Of a stretch of 43,027 nt of DNA, positions 1 to 7,609 are shown piece by piece. Source of the stretch: Alphaproteobacteria bacterium (GTDB lineage: Bacteria; Pseudomonadota; Alphaproteobacteria; UBA2966); assembly GCA_021296255.1 (NCBI GenBank), contig JAGWAU010000020.1, positions 42,526-85,552 on the forward strand, given 5' to 3'. The first letter of the stretch is position 1; every line of letters begins with the position of its first letter. The notes beneath the pieces are model-generated. The model did no database searches, was not told where the DNA came from, and was given only the letters and a program-made list of their open reading frames with translations. The translations under genes and the position numbers were made by a program.

Positions 1-1
1 G

Positions 2-61
2 CATGGCTGGTCTTTCGGGCCGTCCGGCTGGCTGCCACGGGGTGTGGTCGCGAGCAGATGA
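2..61 (+). CDS. C-terminal end of an unidentified upstream gene
   Basis: The frame starting at base 2 is open from the window edge to a TGA at 59-61 and would encode a tail ending in VVASR. The TGA overlaps the ATG of the radical SAM gene (ATGA, 58-61), the usual signature of translational coupling. Only 19 residues are visible and I do not recognise them. If real, the radical SAM gene is not the first gene of its operon. Confidence 0.35.
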   Translation, partial: HGWSFGPSGWLPRGVVASR

Positions 62-1467
62 AGGTACTCCTGGTCTCCACCTATGATCTGGGTCATCAGC
101 CGTTTGGGCTGGCGTCACCTGCTGCCTGGCTCAAGCAGGCTGGCGCCGACGTCAGGTGTCTCGATCTCGCGGTCGAGGAATTCGGCGAAGACGCCGCCGT
201 CGACGCACGAATGGTGGCGATCCACGTACCCATGCACACGGCGACGCGCTTGGCGGAAACGATCATCCGCCGGATTCGCGAATTGAATCCGGCCGCCCAT
301 ATATGCTGTTTCGGGCTGTACGCGCCGGCCAACGCGGATTGGCTGCGAAAGCTTGGCGTCAACTCCATCGTCGGTGGAGAATTCGAAGGCCCTCTCACCG
401 GGCTTTATCGCCGTCTCGACGGCGGCGAAGTTGGTTCGCACGAAGCGGTCCATATCTCCTTCGACAAACAGGTATTCCTGCGGCCGGACCGCCGCGGTCT
501 GCCCCCCCTTGACCGATACGTACGACTGATTCGGTCGGATGACCGCCGAGGCGTCGTCGGCTACACGGAGGCGAGTCGCGGATGCAAACATCACTGCCGG
601 CATTGTCCTGTCGTGCCCGTCTATGACGGCCGGTTCCGTATCGTCCAGAGACGGGTTGTCATGGCCGACATTCGACATCTCGTGGCGCAAGGTGCCGAGC
701 ACATCACCTTTGGCGATCCTGATTTTTTCAACGGGCCGGGACATGCTGTCGCAACCGTCCGGGAGCTGCATGCCGAATTTCCCGAACTCACCTATGACGT
801 CACCATCAAGATCGAGCACCTTTTGGCTCATGCGGGTCGCCTCCCCGTTCTGAAAGAGACGGGATGCCTCTTCGTGACGACGGCTGTCGAATCGGTCGAA
901 GACCGGATCCTGGCCCTGTTGGACAAAGGTCATGTGCGGGCCGATTTCGTCCAAGCTGCTTCACTATGCCGACAGTACGGGATCGATCTCTCCCCCACGT
1001 TCATTCCGTTTACCCCCTGGACCACGATTCGCGGCTATGTCGATCTGCTTGCCACGGTCGACCAGCTCGGACTTGTCGATTCCTTGTCCCCAATACAACT
1101 TGCCATTCGCCTCCTCGTGCCGCGCGGGTCGCGTTTGCGCGATCTTGAGGAGTGGCAGGAGCACGAAGGACCGTTTGATGAGGCAGCGTTGAGTTACGGT
1201 TGGGTGCACCCAGACCCGTCGGTCGAGGGCCTGTACGCTACCGTTCGCGACATCGTGGCGAACAGTGAAGAAGCCGGCATCGGGCGACGAGCTGTTTTCT
1301 CCGCTATCTGGCAGGCTGCTCACGATGCGCTCGGACGCCGTGCCCCACCGTTGACCGCTCCGCACCACCGTCCGCGGCCACCCTACATGAGCGAGGCATG
1401 GTATTGCTGTGCGGAACCGACCGACCATCAACTTGCGCGTCTCCGTGGCGATTCAGGCCTGACTTGA
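58..1467 (+). CDS. CCAEP-tail radical SAM protein (CUAEP/CCAEP family), cobalamin-binding-like N-terminus
   Basis: 469 aa. The radical SAM cluster motif CxxxCxxC is at Cys176, Cys180 and Cys183 (GCKHHCRHC), the ligands of a 4Fe-4S cluster that cleaves S-adenosylmethionine. Residues 1-130 resemble the Rossmann-like B12-binding domain found ahead of many radical SAM domains; cobalamin use is inferred. Residues 448-454 are WYCCAEP, the C-terminal motif of the family known as CUAEP/CCAEP-tail radical SAM (seleno)proteins. The position that is selenocysteine in CUAEP members is Cys451 here (TGT, 1408-1410). About 15 further residues follow, and the stop lies inside a palindromic repeat. The ATG at 58 overlaps an upstream TGA. 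An ATP-grasp gene follows after 71 bases on the same strand, suggesting a two-step modification pathway. The substrate is unknown. Confidence 0.85.
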   Translation: MKVLLVSTYDLGHQPFGLASPAAWLKQAGADVRCLDLAVEEFGEDAAVDARMVAIHVPMHTATRLAETIIRRIRELNPAAHICCFGLYAPANADWLRKLGVNSIVGGEFEGPLTGLYRRLDGGEVGSHEAVHISFDKQVFLRPDRRGLPPLDRYVRLIRSDDRRGVVGYTEASRGCKHHCRHCPVVPVYDGRFRIVQRRVVMADIRHLVAQGAEHITFGDPDFFNGPGHAVATVRELHAEFPELTYDVTIKIEHLLAHAGRLPVLKETGCLFVTTAVESVEDRILALLDKGHVRADFVQAASLCRQYGIDLSPTFIPFTPWTTIRGYVDLLATVDQLGLVDSLSPIQLAIRLLVPRGSRLRDLEEWQEHEGPFDEAALSYGWVHPDPSVEGLYATVRDIVANSEEAGIGRRAVFSAIWQAAHDALGRRAPPLTAPHHRPRPPYMSEAWYCCAEPTDHQLARLRGDSGLT

Positions 1468-1470
1468 ACC
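1447..1470. repeat. REP-like palindromic repeat, copy 1
   Basis: A 24-base element (GGCGATTCAGG...TTGAACC) that aligns without gaps, with about six mismatches, to the element at 42932-42955, and also resembles the one at 39738-39764. It contains the last codons and the TGA of the radical SAM gene (ACT TGA ACC). The hairpin is imperfect in this copy. Confidence 0.5.
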
Positions 1471-1500
1471 GACATGAGCGCTGACATCGCGGTCGCCGGA

Positions 1501-1532
1501 CCTGCCGAAGTGTCGTAGAGACGGCCGGCAGG
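1501..1532 (+). other. Inverted repeat over the ATP-grasp ribosome binding site
   Basis: CCTGCCG (1501-1507) and CGGCAGG (1526-1532) are perfect 7-base complements enclosing 18 bases. The right arm contains the AGG of the probable Shine-Dalgarno sequence (AGGA, 6 bases before the ATG at 1539). In mRNA the stem would hide that site. It could tune translation of the second gene or be a chance structure. Confidence 0.3.
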
Positions 1533-1538
1533 ACCACA

Positions 1539-2795
1539 ATGCCTCGTGTCCTTCTGCTGATACCAACGACCTCGTATCAGACGGTGGATTTCCTCGCGGC
1601 CGCCGATCAACTCGATGTCGATGTCGTGGTGGGATCCGACGAACCCTCCGTGCTGGCGCAGGCCGCCGGAACGTCGCTGACCGTCGACTTTCTCCACCCC
1701 GATCGGGGCGGTGCGCAGATCCAGGAATTCGCCCGTCACACCACGATCGATGCCATCGTTCCCGTCGACGAGGCAACAACCGCGGTTGCCGCGTCGGCCG
1801 CCGACACACTCAACTTGCGTCACAATTCACCCGAGTCGGTCTTGAAGGCCGGTAATAAATTGCGGTTGCGTGAGTGCCTTCGTGACGCGCACCTGCCGAC
1901 ACCGGAATTCGTGCCATTGGACATCGATGCGGATGCGTCGGACGCCGCCCGCGCCGTTCCCTACCCGTGTGTGCTCAAGCCCCTCACACTCTCCGCTAGT
2001 CGGGGCGTCATACGCGCCGACGGACACAATTCGTTCGTCGTCTCCTTCCAACGAATTCGCGACCTGCTTTCCGGTCTGGATCACGACGGCGAGGCCGCGC
2101 GTACCATCCTTGTCGAGCAATACATCCCGGGAGCAGAAGTGGCTCTGGAAGGCCTGGTGGCGGATGGGGTACTTCGAGTCCTCGCGCTCTTCGACAAGCC
2201 CGATCTCCTGGAAGGGCCTTTCTTTCCGGAAACGATCTACGTAACTCCGTCGCGCCTCGCCACCGACGAGCAGGCGAGGATCGCCGAAACGACTCAGGGC
2301 GCCATATCCGCCATGGGACTCCGGGACGGACCGATTCACGCGGAGTTGCGCCTCGGCGAGACCGGACCCGTCATCATCGAAGTCGCCGCTCGATCGATCG
2401 GAGGACTCTGCTCCCGGGTCCTGAGGTTCGGTGCCGGCGTGTCGCTGGAGGAATTGATCCTGCGTCATGCCCTGCGCCTTCCGATAGAATCGCTCGAGCG
2501 CGAGACCCGGCCCGCCGGTGTCATGATGCTGCCGGTTCCGGGGGAGCGGCCCGGCCGATTGCACCGCGTCGACGGCATCGACGCGGCGCGGCTGGTGCCG
2601 GGCATCGTGGAGATCACGCTGAGCATTCCCATCGGTGAACGAGTCGTCCCGCTACCGGAGGGAAATCGATACCTCGGCTTCATCTTCGCCCGTGGTGACA
2701 CACCCGGTGCGGTGGAGCGGGCTCTCAAACGGGCATTCGCCCGAATGGAGTTCGCCGTCTCGGAAGATCAGGCCTGCGGAGGGTCTACGGCTTGA
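1539..2795 (+). CDS. ATP-grasp domain protein, probable carboxylate-amine ligase
   Basis: 418 aa. The order of elements fits ATP-grasp ligases of the carbamoyl-phosphate synthase/PurK-like type. There is an N-terminal pre-ATP-grasp domain (about 1-105), a central ATP-grasp fold with the phosphate-loop-like segment at about residues 145-165 (CVLKPLTLSASRGV), and a metal-binding segment near 275-290 (IIEVAARSIGG). The family activates a carboxylate as an acyl phosphate and joins it to an amine or thiol. It probably forms an operon with the radical SAM gene 71 bases upstream. That pairing suggests peptide or small-molecule modification, but no precursor peptide or substrate is recognised. It ends just before a hairpin shared with convergent ilvE. 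Confidence 0.8.
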   Translation: MPRVLLLIPTTSYQTVDFLAAADQLDVDVVVGSDEPSVLAQAAGTSLTVDFLHPDRGGAQIQEFARHTTIDAIVPVDEATTAVAASAADTLNLRHNSPESVLKAGNKLRLRECLRDAHLPTPEFVPLDIDADASDAARAVPYPCVLKPLTLSASRGVIRADGHNSFVVSFQRIRDLLSGLDHDGEAARTILVEQYIPGAEVALEGLVADGVLRVLALFDKPDLLEGPFFPETIYVTPSRLATDEQARIAETTQGAISAMGLRDGPIHAELRLGETGPVIIEVAARSIGGLCSRVLRFGAGVSLEELILRHALRLPIESLERETRPAGVMMLPVPGERPGRLHRVDGIDAARLVPGIVEITLSIPIGERVVPLPEGNRYLGFIFARGDTPGAVERALKRAFARMEFAVSEDQACGGSTA

Positions 2796-2805
2796 GGCGG
2801 GGCGG

Positions 2806-2832
2806 CATTCCGCTCCGTTTCAGGTCGGAATG
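2806..2832. terminator. Hairpin between convergent genes, candidate bidirectional terminator
   Basis: CATTCCG (2806-2812) and CGGAATG (2826-2832) pair perfectly around a 13-base loop. The element lies in the 45 bases between the stop codons of the ATP-grasp gene and convergent ilvE. There is no U-tract on either strand, so it is a REP-like or rho-assisted terminator at best. The loop and 3' arm (TTTCAGGTCGGAATGAACC) resemble the elements at 6451 and 42890. Confidence 0.4.
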
Positions 2833-2840
2833 AACCATGG

Positions 2841-3725
2841 TTACGCGGCGGCTTTCCGCCGGACGATTGCGTCGTAATCTTCCATCAGTTGCTTCGTGAT
2901 TTCACCGACCGTGTATTCATGGTCGTCGATCTCGCCCACGGGCGTGACTTCCGCGGCCGTTCCCGTCACGAAGACTTCGATCGCCTTGTCGAGTTCATCG
3001 GGCATGATGGCGCGCTCGATCACCTCGATCCCGCGCCGGCCCGCGAGATCCATGACGGTCTGGCGCGTGATGCCGGACAGAAAGCAATCGGCGGTCGGCG
3101 TGTGCAGAGCGCCGTCGAAGTTGAGGAAGATGTTCGCCCCGGTGGACTCGGAGATCTGTCCCCGCCAGTCCAGCATCAATGCGTCGTCGTATCCCCCGGC
3201 TTCCGCCTCGTGCTTTGCCAACGTGCAGATCATGTAGAGGCCGGCTGCCTTGGCTTGGACCGGCGCACATTCGGGAGACGGACGCCGCCATTTTGTGGTC
3301 CGTAGTCGGATTCCCTTCATGCGCGCCTCGGGCGAGAAATAAGCTGGCCACGGCCAAGCCGCGATGGCCACGTGGATCTTGTTGTTCCGCGCCGACACGC
3401 CCATCATCTCGGCACCACGCCAGGCGATGGGACGAACGTATCCATCTTGAATGCGGTTGGCGGTCAACACGTCGCGGCACGCCTGATCGATTTCCTCCAA
3501 GGCGTAGGGGATCTGAAAGCCCATCACCGCGGCGGAATAAAACAGCCGTTCCGTATGCTCGCGGAGCTTGAAGATCTCTCCTTCGTAGGAACGCTCGCCT
3601 TCGAATACTGCGGAAGCGTAGTGCAGCCCGTGGTTCAGCACGTGCAGCGTGGCGTCCCGCCAGGGCACCGTTTCACCGTTGTACCAGATAACGCCGTCGC
3701 GATCGTCGAACGGAGGCGAAGACAT
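2841..3725 (-). CDS. ilvE: Branched-chain amino acid aminotransferase
   Basis: 294 aa, class IV PLP-dependent aminotransferase. It catalyses the last step of valine, leucine and isoleucine synthesis by transferring the amino group of glutamate to the branched 2-oxo acids. Visible marks are the N-terminal NHGLHYASAVFEG block, the PLP lysine at Lys159 (QAKAAGLY), the conserved SESTGANIF segment, and a C-terminal GTAAEVTPV block that contacts the cofactor phosphate. The ATG (3723-3725) is preceded by a purine-rich stretch. It is divergent from a marR gene with a palindrome in the shared promoter region. The length is typical of the family. Confidence 0.95.
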   Translation of the reverse strand: MSSPPFDDRDGVIWYNGETVPWRDATLHVLNHGLHYASAVFEGERSYEGEIFKLREHTERLFYSAAVMGFQIPYALEEIDQACRDVLTANRIQDGYVRPIAWRGAEMMGVSARNNKIHVAIAAWPWPAYFSPEARMKGIRLRTTKWRRPSPECAPVQAKAAGLYMICTLAKHEAEAGGYDDALMLDWRGQISESTGANIFLNFDGALHTPTADCFLSGITRQTVMDLAGRRGIEVIERAIMPDELDKAIEVFVTGTAAEVTPVGEIDDHEYTVGEITKQLMEDYDAIVRRKAAA

Positions 3726-3796
3726 ATGGCAGTCCTCGTTGCAAGGGGTGATCGGGTTAGAAAATGTCCGATCAGGTCAGTATTCCGCAACAATCG

Positions 3797-3814
3797 AACA
3801 ACACATTAGTTGTT
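3797..3814. promoter_or_regulatory. Palindromic operator candidate between ilvE and marR
   Basis: AACAAC (3797-3802), six bases, then GTTGTT (3809-3814): a perfect 18-base dyad of the size typically bound by MarR dimers. It lies 34 bases before the marR start and 71 bases before the ilvE start. On the minus strand it overlaps the region about 17 bases upstream of an AATACT (-10-like) sequence for ilvE. Autoregulation of marR and control of ilvE are inferred. Confidence 0.45.
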
Positions 3815-3848
3815 GCGCTAGGTAGCACCAGAGGCAATATATGTCAAC

Positions 3849-4343
3849 GTGACTGACGTAAAGACCGGCCCCAATCCTCTTTTCCTGCGTGACGAGGAGC
3901 TCATCCAGGGAATCGAACTCCTGTTCTACGCCTATCGCGATTTCACCGGAGATCCCGACGCCGTTCTCGCCGAGTACGGTTTCGGGCGGGCGCACCACAG
4001 GGTGGTCCATTTCGTGGCACGCAATCCGGGGATGTCTGTTGCCGAACTCCTGGAGATTCTGCGCATTACCAAGCAATCGCTGTCGCGGGTCCTCAGTCAA
4101 TTGGTCGAGCGCGGGTTTATCGTGCAACAGAAAGGAACGCGCGACCGGCGGCAACGGCTGCTCTATCTCACCGAAACGGGAAGAGATCTGGCGGAGCGCC
4201 TCGCAGAACCCCAGAAACGTCGGGTAGCGCGAGCATACCGTGAAGCGGGTGCCGATGCCGTCGAAGGTTATCGGAAGGTTTTGGCCGGCCTGATCGGTGA
4301 CGGTAGCCGCGAGGCCGTACTCCGCTCGTTCCGACGCCGTTGA
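3849..4343 (+). CDS. MarR family transcriptional regulator
   Basis: 164 aa, winged helix-turn-helix. The recognition region (MSVAELLEILRITKQSLSRVL) and the wing with conserved DxR (GTRDRRQRLLYLT) are clear, so the DNA-binding fold is intact. The start is a GTG at 3849 without a strong Shine-Dalgarno; no better in-frame start lies nearby. The gene is divergent from ilvE and followed at once by a response regulator gene, so the three regulators may be co-transcribed. The ligand is unknown. Confidence 0.9.
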   Translation: MTDVKTGPNPLFLRDEELIQGIELLFYAYRDFTGDPDAVLAEYGFGRAHHRVVHFVARNPGMSVAELLEILRITKQSLSRVLSQLVERGFIVQQKGTRDRRQRLLYLTETGRDLAERLAEPQKRRVARAYREAGADAVEGYRKVLAGLIGDGSREAVLRSFRRR

Positions 4344-4362
4344 TGACTCCACGGCGGTCTCG

Positions 4363-5043
4363 GTGCCTGAGTTTTCACCCCATATTCTGGTCGTCGATGA
4401 CGATACCAGACTGCGTGGGCTACTCCGGGACTATCTCAGCGCCAACGGGTTCAACGTCACCACGGCAGAGCATGCCGGCGAAGCCAGGCGAAAACTAGCC
4501 GGCCTCGAATTCGATCTTGTCGTTCTGGATGTGATGATGCCCGGTGAGTCCGGGCTCGATCTCACCGAGCATCTGCGGTCGACCTCTCGGGTTCCCGTTC
4601 TCCTGTTGACGGCCCGCGGAGAAGCCGGGGACCGGATTGCCGGTCTGGAACGCGGTGCCGACGATTATCTGCCCAAGCCATTCGAGCCTCGCGAGCTCAT
4701 CCTGCGCATCGAGAGTATCCTGCGTCGCAGCGGGTCGGGCCGCGTGGAGCTCGATTCACTCTCCATCAACGGTCACACCTTCAACGGCGACCGCGGGGAA
4801 CTGCGTTCCGACGACCACATCATCCGCCTGACGGCGAGCGAGGCGGCACTACTCACGATCTTTGCGGCGAACATCGGAACAATCCTGTCGAGATCCGACT
4901 TGGCACGGCGGGTCGGCGTGAACAGCGAGCGCGCCGTCGATGTGCAAATTGCCCGACTGCGGCGTAAGATCGAACCCGACCCCCGGAATCCGCGGCATCT
5001 GCGGACCGTGTGGGGGAAAGGGTACGTTCTTTGGCCTGACTGA
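4363..5043 (+). CDS. OmpR-family response regulator
   Basis: 226 aa from the GTG at 4363. The receiver domain shows the acidic pair (VVDDD), the phospho-acceptor Asp56 (VVLDVMMP), the conserved Thr (LLLTARGE) and Lys (YLPKPFEP). The C-terminal winged helix ends in the usual VDVQIARLRRKIE and VWGKGYVLWPD. I chose 4363 because it gives the normal distance to the first beta strand; a GTG at 4297 in the same frame would add 22 residues and overlap marR by 47 bases. The histidine kinase gene follows 43 bases later and is its probable partner. The regulated genes are unknown. Confidence 0.93.
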   Translation: MPEFSPHILVVDDDTRLRGLLRDYLSANGFNVTTAEHAGEARRKLAGLEFDLVVLDVMMPGESGLDLTEHLRSTSRVPVLLLTARGEAGDRIAGLERGADDYLPKPFEPRELILRIESILRRSGSGRVELDSLSINGHTFNGDRGELRSDDHIIRLTASEAALLTIFAANIGTILSRSDLARRVGVNSERAVDVQIARLRRKIEPDPRNPRHLRTVWGKGYVLWPD

Positions 5044-5086
5044 CATGACGTGATCGGGCGTAGCCATGCCGGGAACGCGCTGAACC

Positions 5087-6448
5087 ATGACTCAGCTGGT
5101 CAAGAGATACCTACCGGGCGCCCTCTTCGGCCGCGCCCTGCTGATCATCGTGACGCCCGTCGTGGCGCTGCAACTCGTCGCCACCCTTATCTTTTACGAA
5201 CGTCACTGGGATACCGTCACACGGCGCTTGGCGCTCGGGCTCGCCGGCGATACGGCCCTCATCATCGAGATGATGCGCAGCGCGGCGGCTCCCGAAGAGT
5301 TCGCGCCGATATTCGACTCGGCGGCGCGCTACATGTCGCTTCGGTTGACATATCTGCCCGGCGAGATCCTTCCCAGCCAACAGCCAAAGGTTAGCGTTAC
5401 CAACCGCATCGTGGACCGGATGCTGAACAGGGCGTTCGCCGCGCATCTCCATCGTCCGTTCCGGATCGACACGACCAGTTTCAGGGACGACATCGAAATC
5501 CTGATACAGCTGCCGGACGGCGTGCTCAGGGTTCTCACGACGCGCAAGCGCGTCACGAGTTCGACGACCTACATCTTCATCATGTGGATGGTCGGCACGT
5601 CCCTGATCCTGTTGGCCGTCGCCATCCTGTTCCTGCGCAATCAAATTCGTCCGATCCGACGTTTGGCCGAAGCGGCGGAGGAATTTGGTAAGGGTCGAGA
5701 TGTCCGCGATTTTCATCCGTCGGGCGCTACGGAAGTGCGCCAGGCGGCCGCGGCTTTCATCAGTATGCGTGACCGCATTCGACGTCAGATCGCGCAGAGA
5801 ACCGAGATGTTGGCAGGCGTCAGCCACGACCTCAGAACACCGCTGACGCGCATGAAGCTTCAGCTCGCCATGTTGAACGAAGGCGACGACGTCGAACGCT
5901 TGAAGGCGGACGTGGCGGATATGGAACGCATGGTTGAGGGCTATCTGGCCTTCGTGCGCGGGCAGGATGCGGAAGCCGTCGCGGATACCGACATCGCCGA
6001 CCTGCTCAGATCCGTGGCGGTCGACGCGGGGCGCCAGGGTGTCGTGGTCAAGGTTTCGCTACCCGAGAAGGCGACCGGCGGCGACGAAGACGTCAAACCC
6101 GTGAACGGCTGTGTCATTCCACTACGTCCCAATGCCATCCGGCGCTGTATGACCAACCTTGTCGACAACGCGGCCCGTTACGGGCGACGCGTAGAGATCT
6201 CAATGGACTTGCGGGAAGACCAAGTCGAGATCTCCGTTGACGATGACGGCCCTGGTATCCCGCAGGATCAGCGCGAGGAGGTCTTTCGCCCCTTCCAGAG
6301 GCTCGAAGAATCCCGCAATCCGGAGACCGGCGGCATGGGACTTGGGCTGGCCATCGCTCGGGATGTTGCCCACAACCATGGTGGCGATATCGAATTGTCG
6401 ACGTCCCCGATGGGAGGGCTGCGGGCTTCCGTCCGACTGCCTGTCTAA
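5087..6448 (+). CDS. Sensor histidine kinase, EnvZ-like
   Basis: 453 aa inner-membrane kinase. Membrane segments are at about 15-37 and 161-183, enclosing a periplasmic sensor region of about 120 residues. A HAMP linker (about 184-236) leads into the H-box with His247 (VSHDLRTPL). The ATP-binding domain has an N-box (NLVDNAARYG), G1 (DDDGPGIP) and G2 (GMGLGLAIA). It should autophosphorylate His247 and pass the phosphate to Asp56 of the preceding response regulator. The signal is not evident. The gene ends facing the CsaA-like gene, with hairpins between them. Confidence 0.93.
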   Translation: MTQLVKRYLPGALFGRALLIIVTPVVALQLVATLIFYERHWDTVTRRLALGLAGDTALIIEMMRSAAAPEEFAPIFDSAARYMSLRLTYLPGEILPSQQPKVSVTNRIVDRMLNRAFAAHLHRPFRIDTTSFRDDIEILIQLPDGVLRVLTTRKRVTSSTTYIFIMWMVGTSLILLAVAILFLRNQIRPIRRLAEAAEEFGKGRDVRDFHPSGATEVRQAAAAFISMRDRIRRQIAQRTEMLAGVSHDLRTPLTRMKLQLAMLNEGDDVERLKADVADMERMVEGYLAFVRGQDAEAVADTDIADLLRSVAVDAGRQGVVVKVSLPEKATGGDEDVKPVNGCVIPLRPNAIRRCMTNLVDNAARYGRRVEISMDLREDQVEISVDDDGPGIPQDQREEVFRPFQRLEESRNPETGGMGLGLAIARDVAHNHGGDIELSTSPMGGLRASVRLPV

Positions 6449-6450
6449 CC

Positions 6451-6479
6451 CGGTTTCGGTTCGACTGGAACCGCTCCGG
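6451..6479. repeat. Dispersed repeat at a gene end (second type), copy 1
   Basis: CGGTTTCGGTTCGACTGGAA followed by CCGCTCCGG. It matches the sequence after aroC (42890-42919) across GACTGGA(A/C)CCGCTCCGG. It contains a 6-base hairpin, CGGTTC (6457-6462) with GAACCG (6468-6473). It starts two bases after the kinase stop codon. Confidence 0.45.
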
Positions 6480-6519
6480 CATCCCTTGTCGTTCATGGCG
6501 GCGGATCTCCGACCCCCGC

Positions 6520-6537
6520 AATGGAACGGATTCCATT
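6520..6537. terminator. Hairpin between convergent kinase and CsaA-like genes
   Basis: AATGGAA (6520-6526) and TTCCATT (6531-6537) pair perfectly around a 4-base loop. The right arm touches the stop codon of the minus-strand CsaA-like gene (6537-6539). No U-tract follows on either strand. Terminator or 3'-end protection is plausible. Confidence 0.4.
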
Positions 6538-6875
6538 CAGTAGAGTCGGCCGCCGTTCGGCACGGTCTTGTCCGGTACGATCAAGGTCACTTCGCCGTTC
6601 TCGTCGGGGAAACCGAGAACGAGGACTTCGGACATGAACGGGCCGATTTGCCGCGGCGGGAAATTGACGACTGCCGCAACTTGGCGGCCCGTCAGCGCTT
6701 CCTTGTCGTAATTCGCCGTCAGCTGCGCGGATGATTTCCGTTCGCCGACCTCCGGCCCGAAATCGATGCGCAGCTTGTATGCCGGTTTTCGAGCCTCGGG
6801 AAAGTCCTCGACCGTGATGATGGTACCTGCCCGCACGTCGACGCGCAGGAAATCGTCGAAAGCAATCTCGCTCAT
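6537..6875 (-). CDS. csaA: CsaA-like tRNA-binding domain protein
   Basis: 112 aa, a single OB-fold tRNA-binding domain of the EMAP/CsaA type. Typical segments are VDVRAGTI near the N-terminus, the central KPAYKLRIDFG, the SSAQLTANY segment, and the C-terminal FMSEVLVLGF with the VPDKTVPNG tail. The family binds tRNA non-specifically or acts as an export-related chaperone (CsaA). The start is the ATG at 6873-6875; a longer open frame upstream belongs to the neighbouring gene's region and lacks coding character. The TetR-family gene ends 5 bases upstream on the same strand, so the two are probably one transcript. Confidence 0.88.
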   Translation of the reverse strand: MSEIAFDDFLRVDVRAGTIITVEDFPEARKPAYKLRIDFGPEVGERKSSAQLTANYDKEALTGRQVAAVVNFPPRQIGPFMSEVLVLGFPDENGEVTLIVPDKTVPNGGRLY

Positions 6876-6880
6876 TCGAC

Positions 6881-7516
6881 TTATGAGGACGCCTCGGCGG
6901 CCGGCCCATTCGCACGTCCCGGTCCCGCGATCCGGCAGAATTTGGCCACAGCGCCGTCCGCTCTCGTCAGCTGACGATCGACAAACGTCATCGTTTTGGC
7001 CATGTCGTCGCTGTCGTCCGACTGCCAGACCCGAATGGCCCCCAACATGATTAGGCCGAGGCCCTCGATACGAAGCAACCCGGAAAGGCCGCCGTGGTCG
7101 ATCCTGGCCGCCTCCAGCATCCAGGCCAAGGAACGCGCGTAGATCGGCCAGGCCCCGGCCCAGACGAGCGGACGGCACCGTATGTCCCTGAAGATGGCGA
7201 CGACGCCCTCCTTGTACGGGTTGAGCAGATCGAACCGCTTCATGATCACGTCGAAGAGGCGATCGCGCGCCGGTTCGGCAGCCAACGTGGGATCGTCCCC
7301 CGCGATCATCTGCTCGTCTATCTTGCGCAAGAATGCCGACACGACATGCAGTTTCGACGGAGCGACCTCATGGACCTCTCTGAGAGACAGGCCCGCTGCA
7401 TCAGCGATATCGGACATGCGGGTGTCCCGCCAGCCCTGCTGCGCAGCGAGCTTCAGCGTCGCCTGGATGACCCGGTCGAGTGGACCAGCGCGTTTTGCGC
7501 GCGCCCGTTTTGCCAT
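6881..7516 (-). CDS. TetR-family transcriptional regulator
   Basis: 211 aa. The N-terminal 60 residues form a TetR helix-turn-helix (RMSDIADAAGLSLREVHEVAPSK). The C-terminal ligand domain (with DLLNPYKEG and IEGLGLIMLGAIRVW) resembles the COQ9/TetR-like regulators of alphaproteobacteria. The ATG at 7514-7516 follows an excellent GGAGGAGGGCGAGAC Shine-Dalgarno; an upstream in-frame ATG at 7570 would add 18 residues without such a site. It lies 5 bases ahead of the CsaA-like gene. The ligand and targets are unknown. Confidence 0.82.
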   Translation of the reverse strand: MAKRARAKRAGPLDRVIQATLKLAAQQGWRDTRMSDIADAAGLSLREVHEVAPSKLHVVSAFLRKIDEQMIAGDDPTLAAEPARDRLFDVIMKRFDLLNPYKEGVVAIFRDIRCRPLVWAGAWPIYARSLAWMLEAARIDHGGLSGLLRIEGLGLIMLGAIRVWQSDDSDDMAKTMTFVDRQLTRADGAVAKFCRIAGPGRANGPAAEASS

Positions 7517-7609
7517 GTCTCGCCCTCCTCCAAGCCAGCGTCCGACTGATAATGGCACAAGATCCATCACGTCGCGACGCGCCGGTTTCGTACGGGCGCC
7601 GCAAGAACG

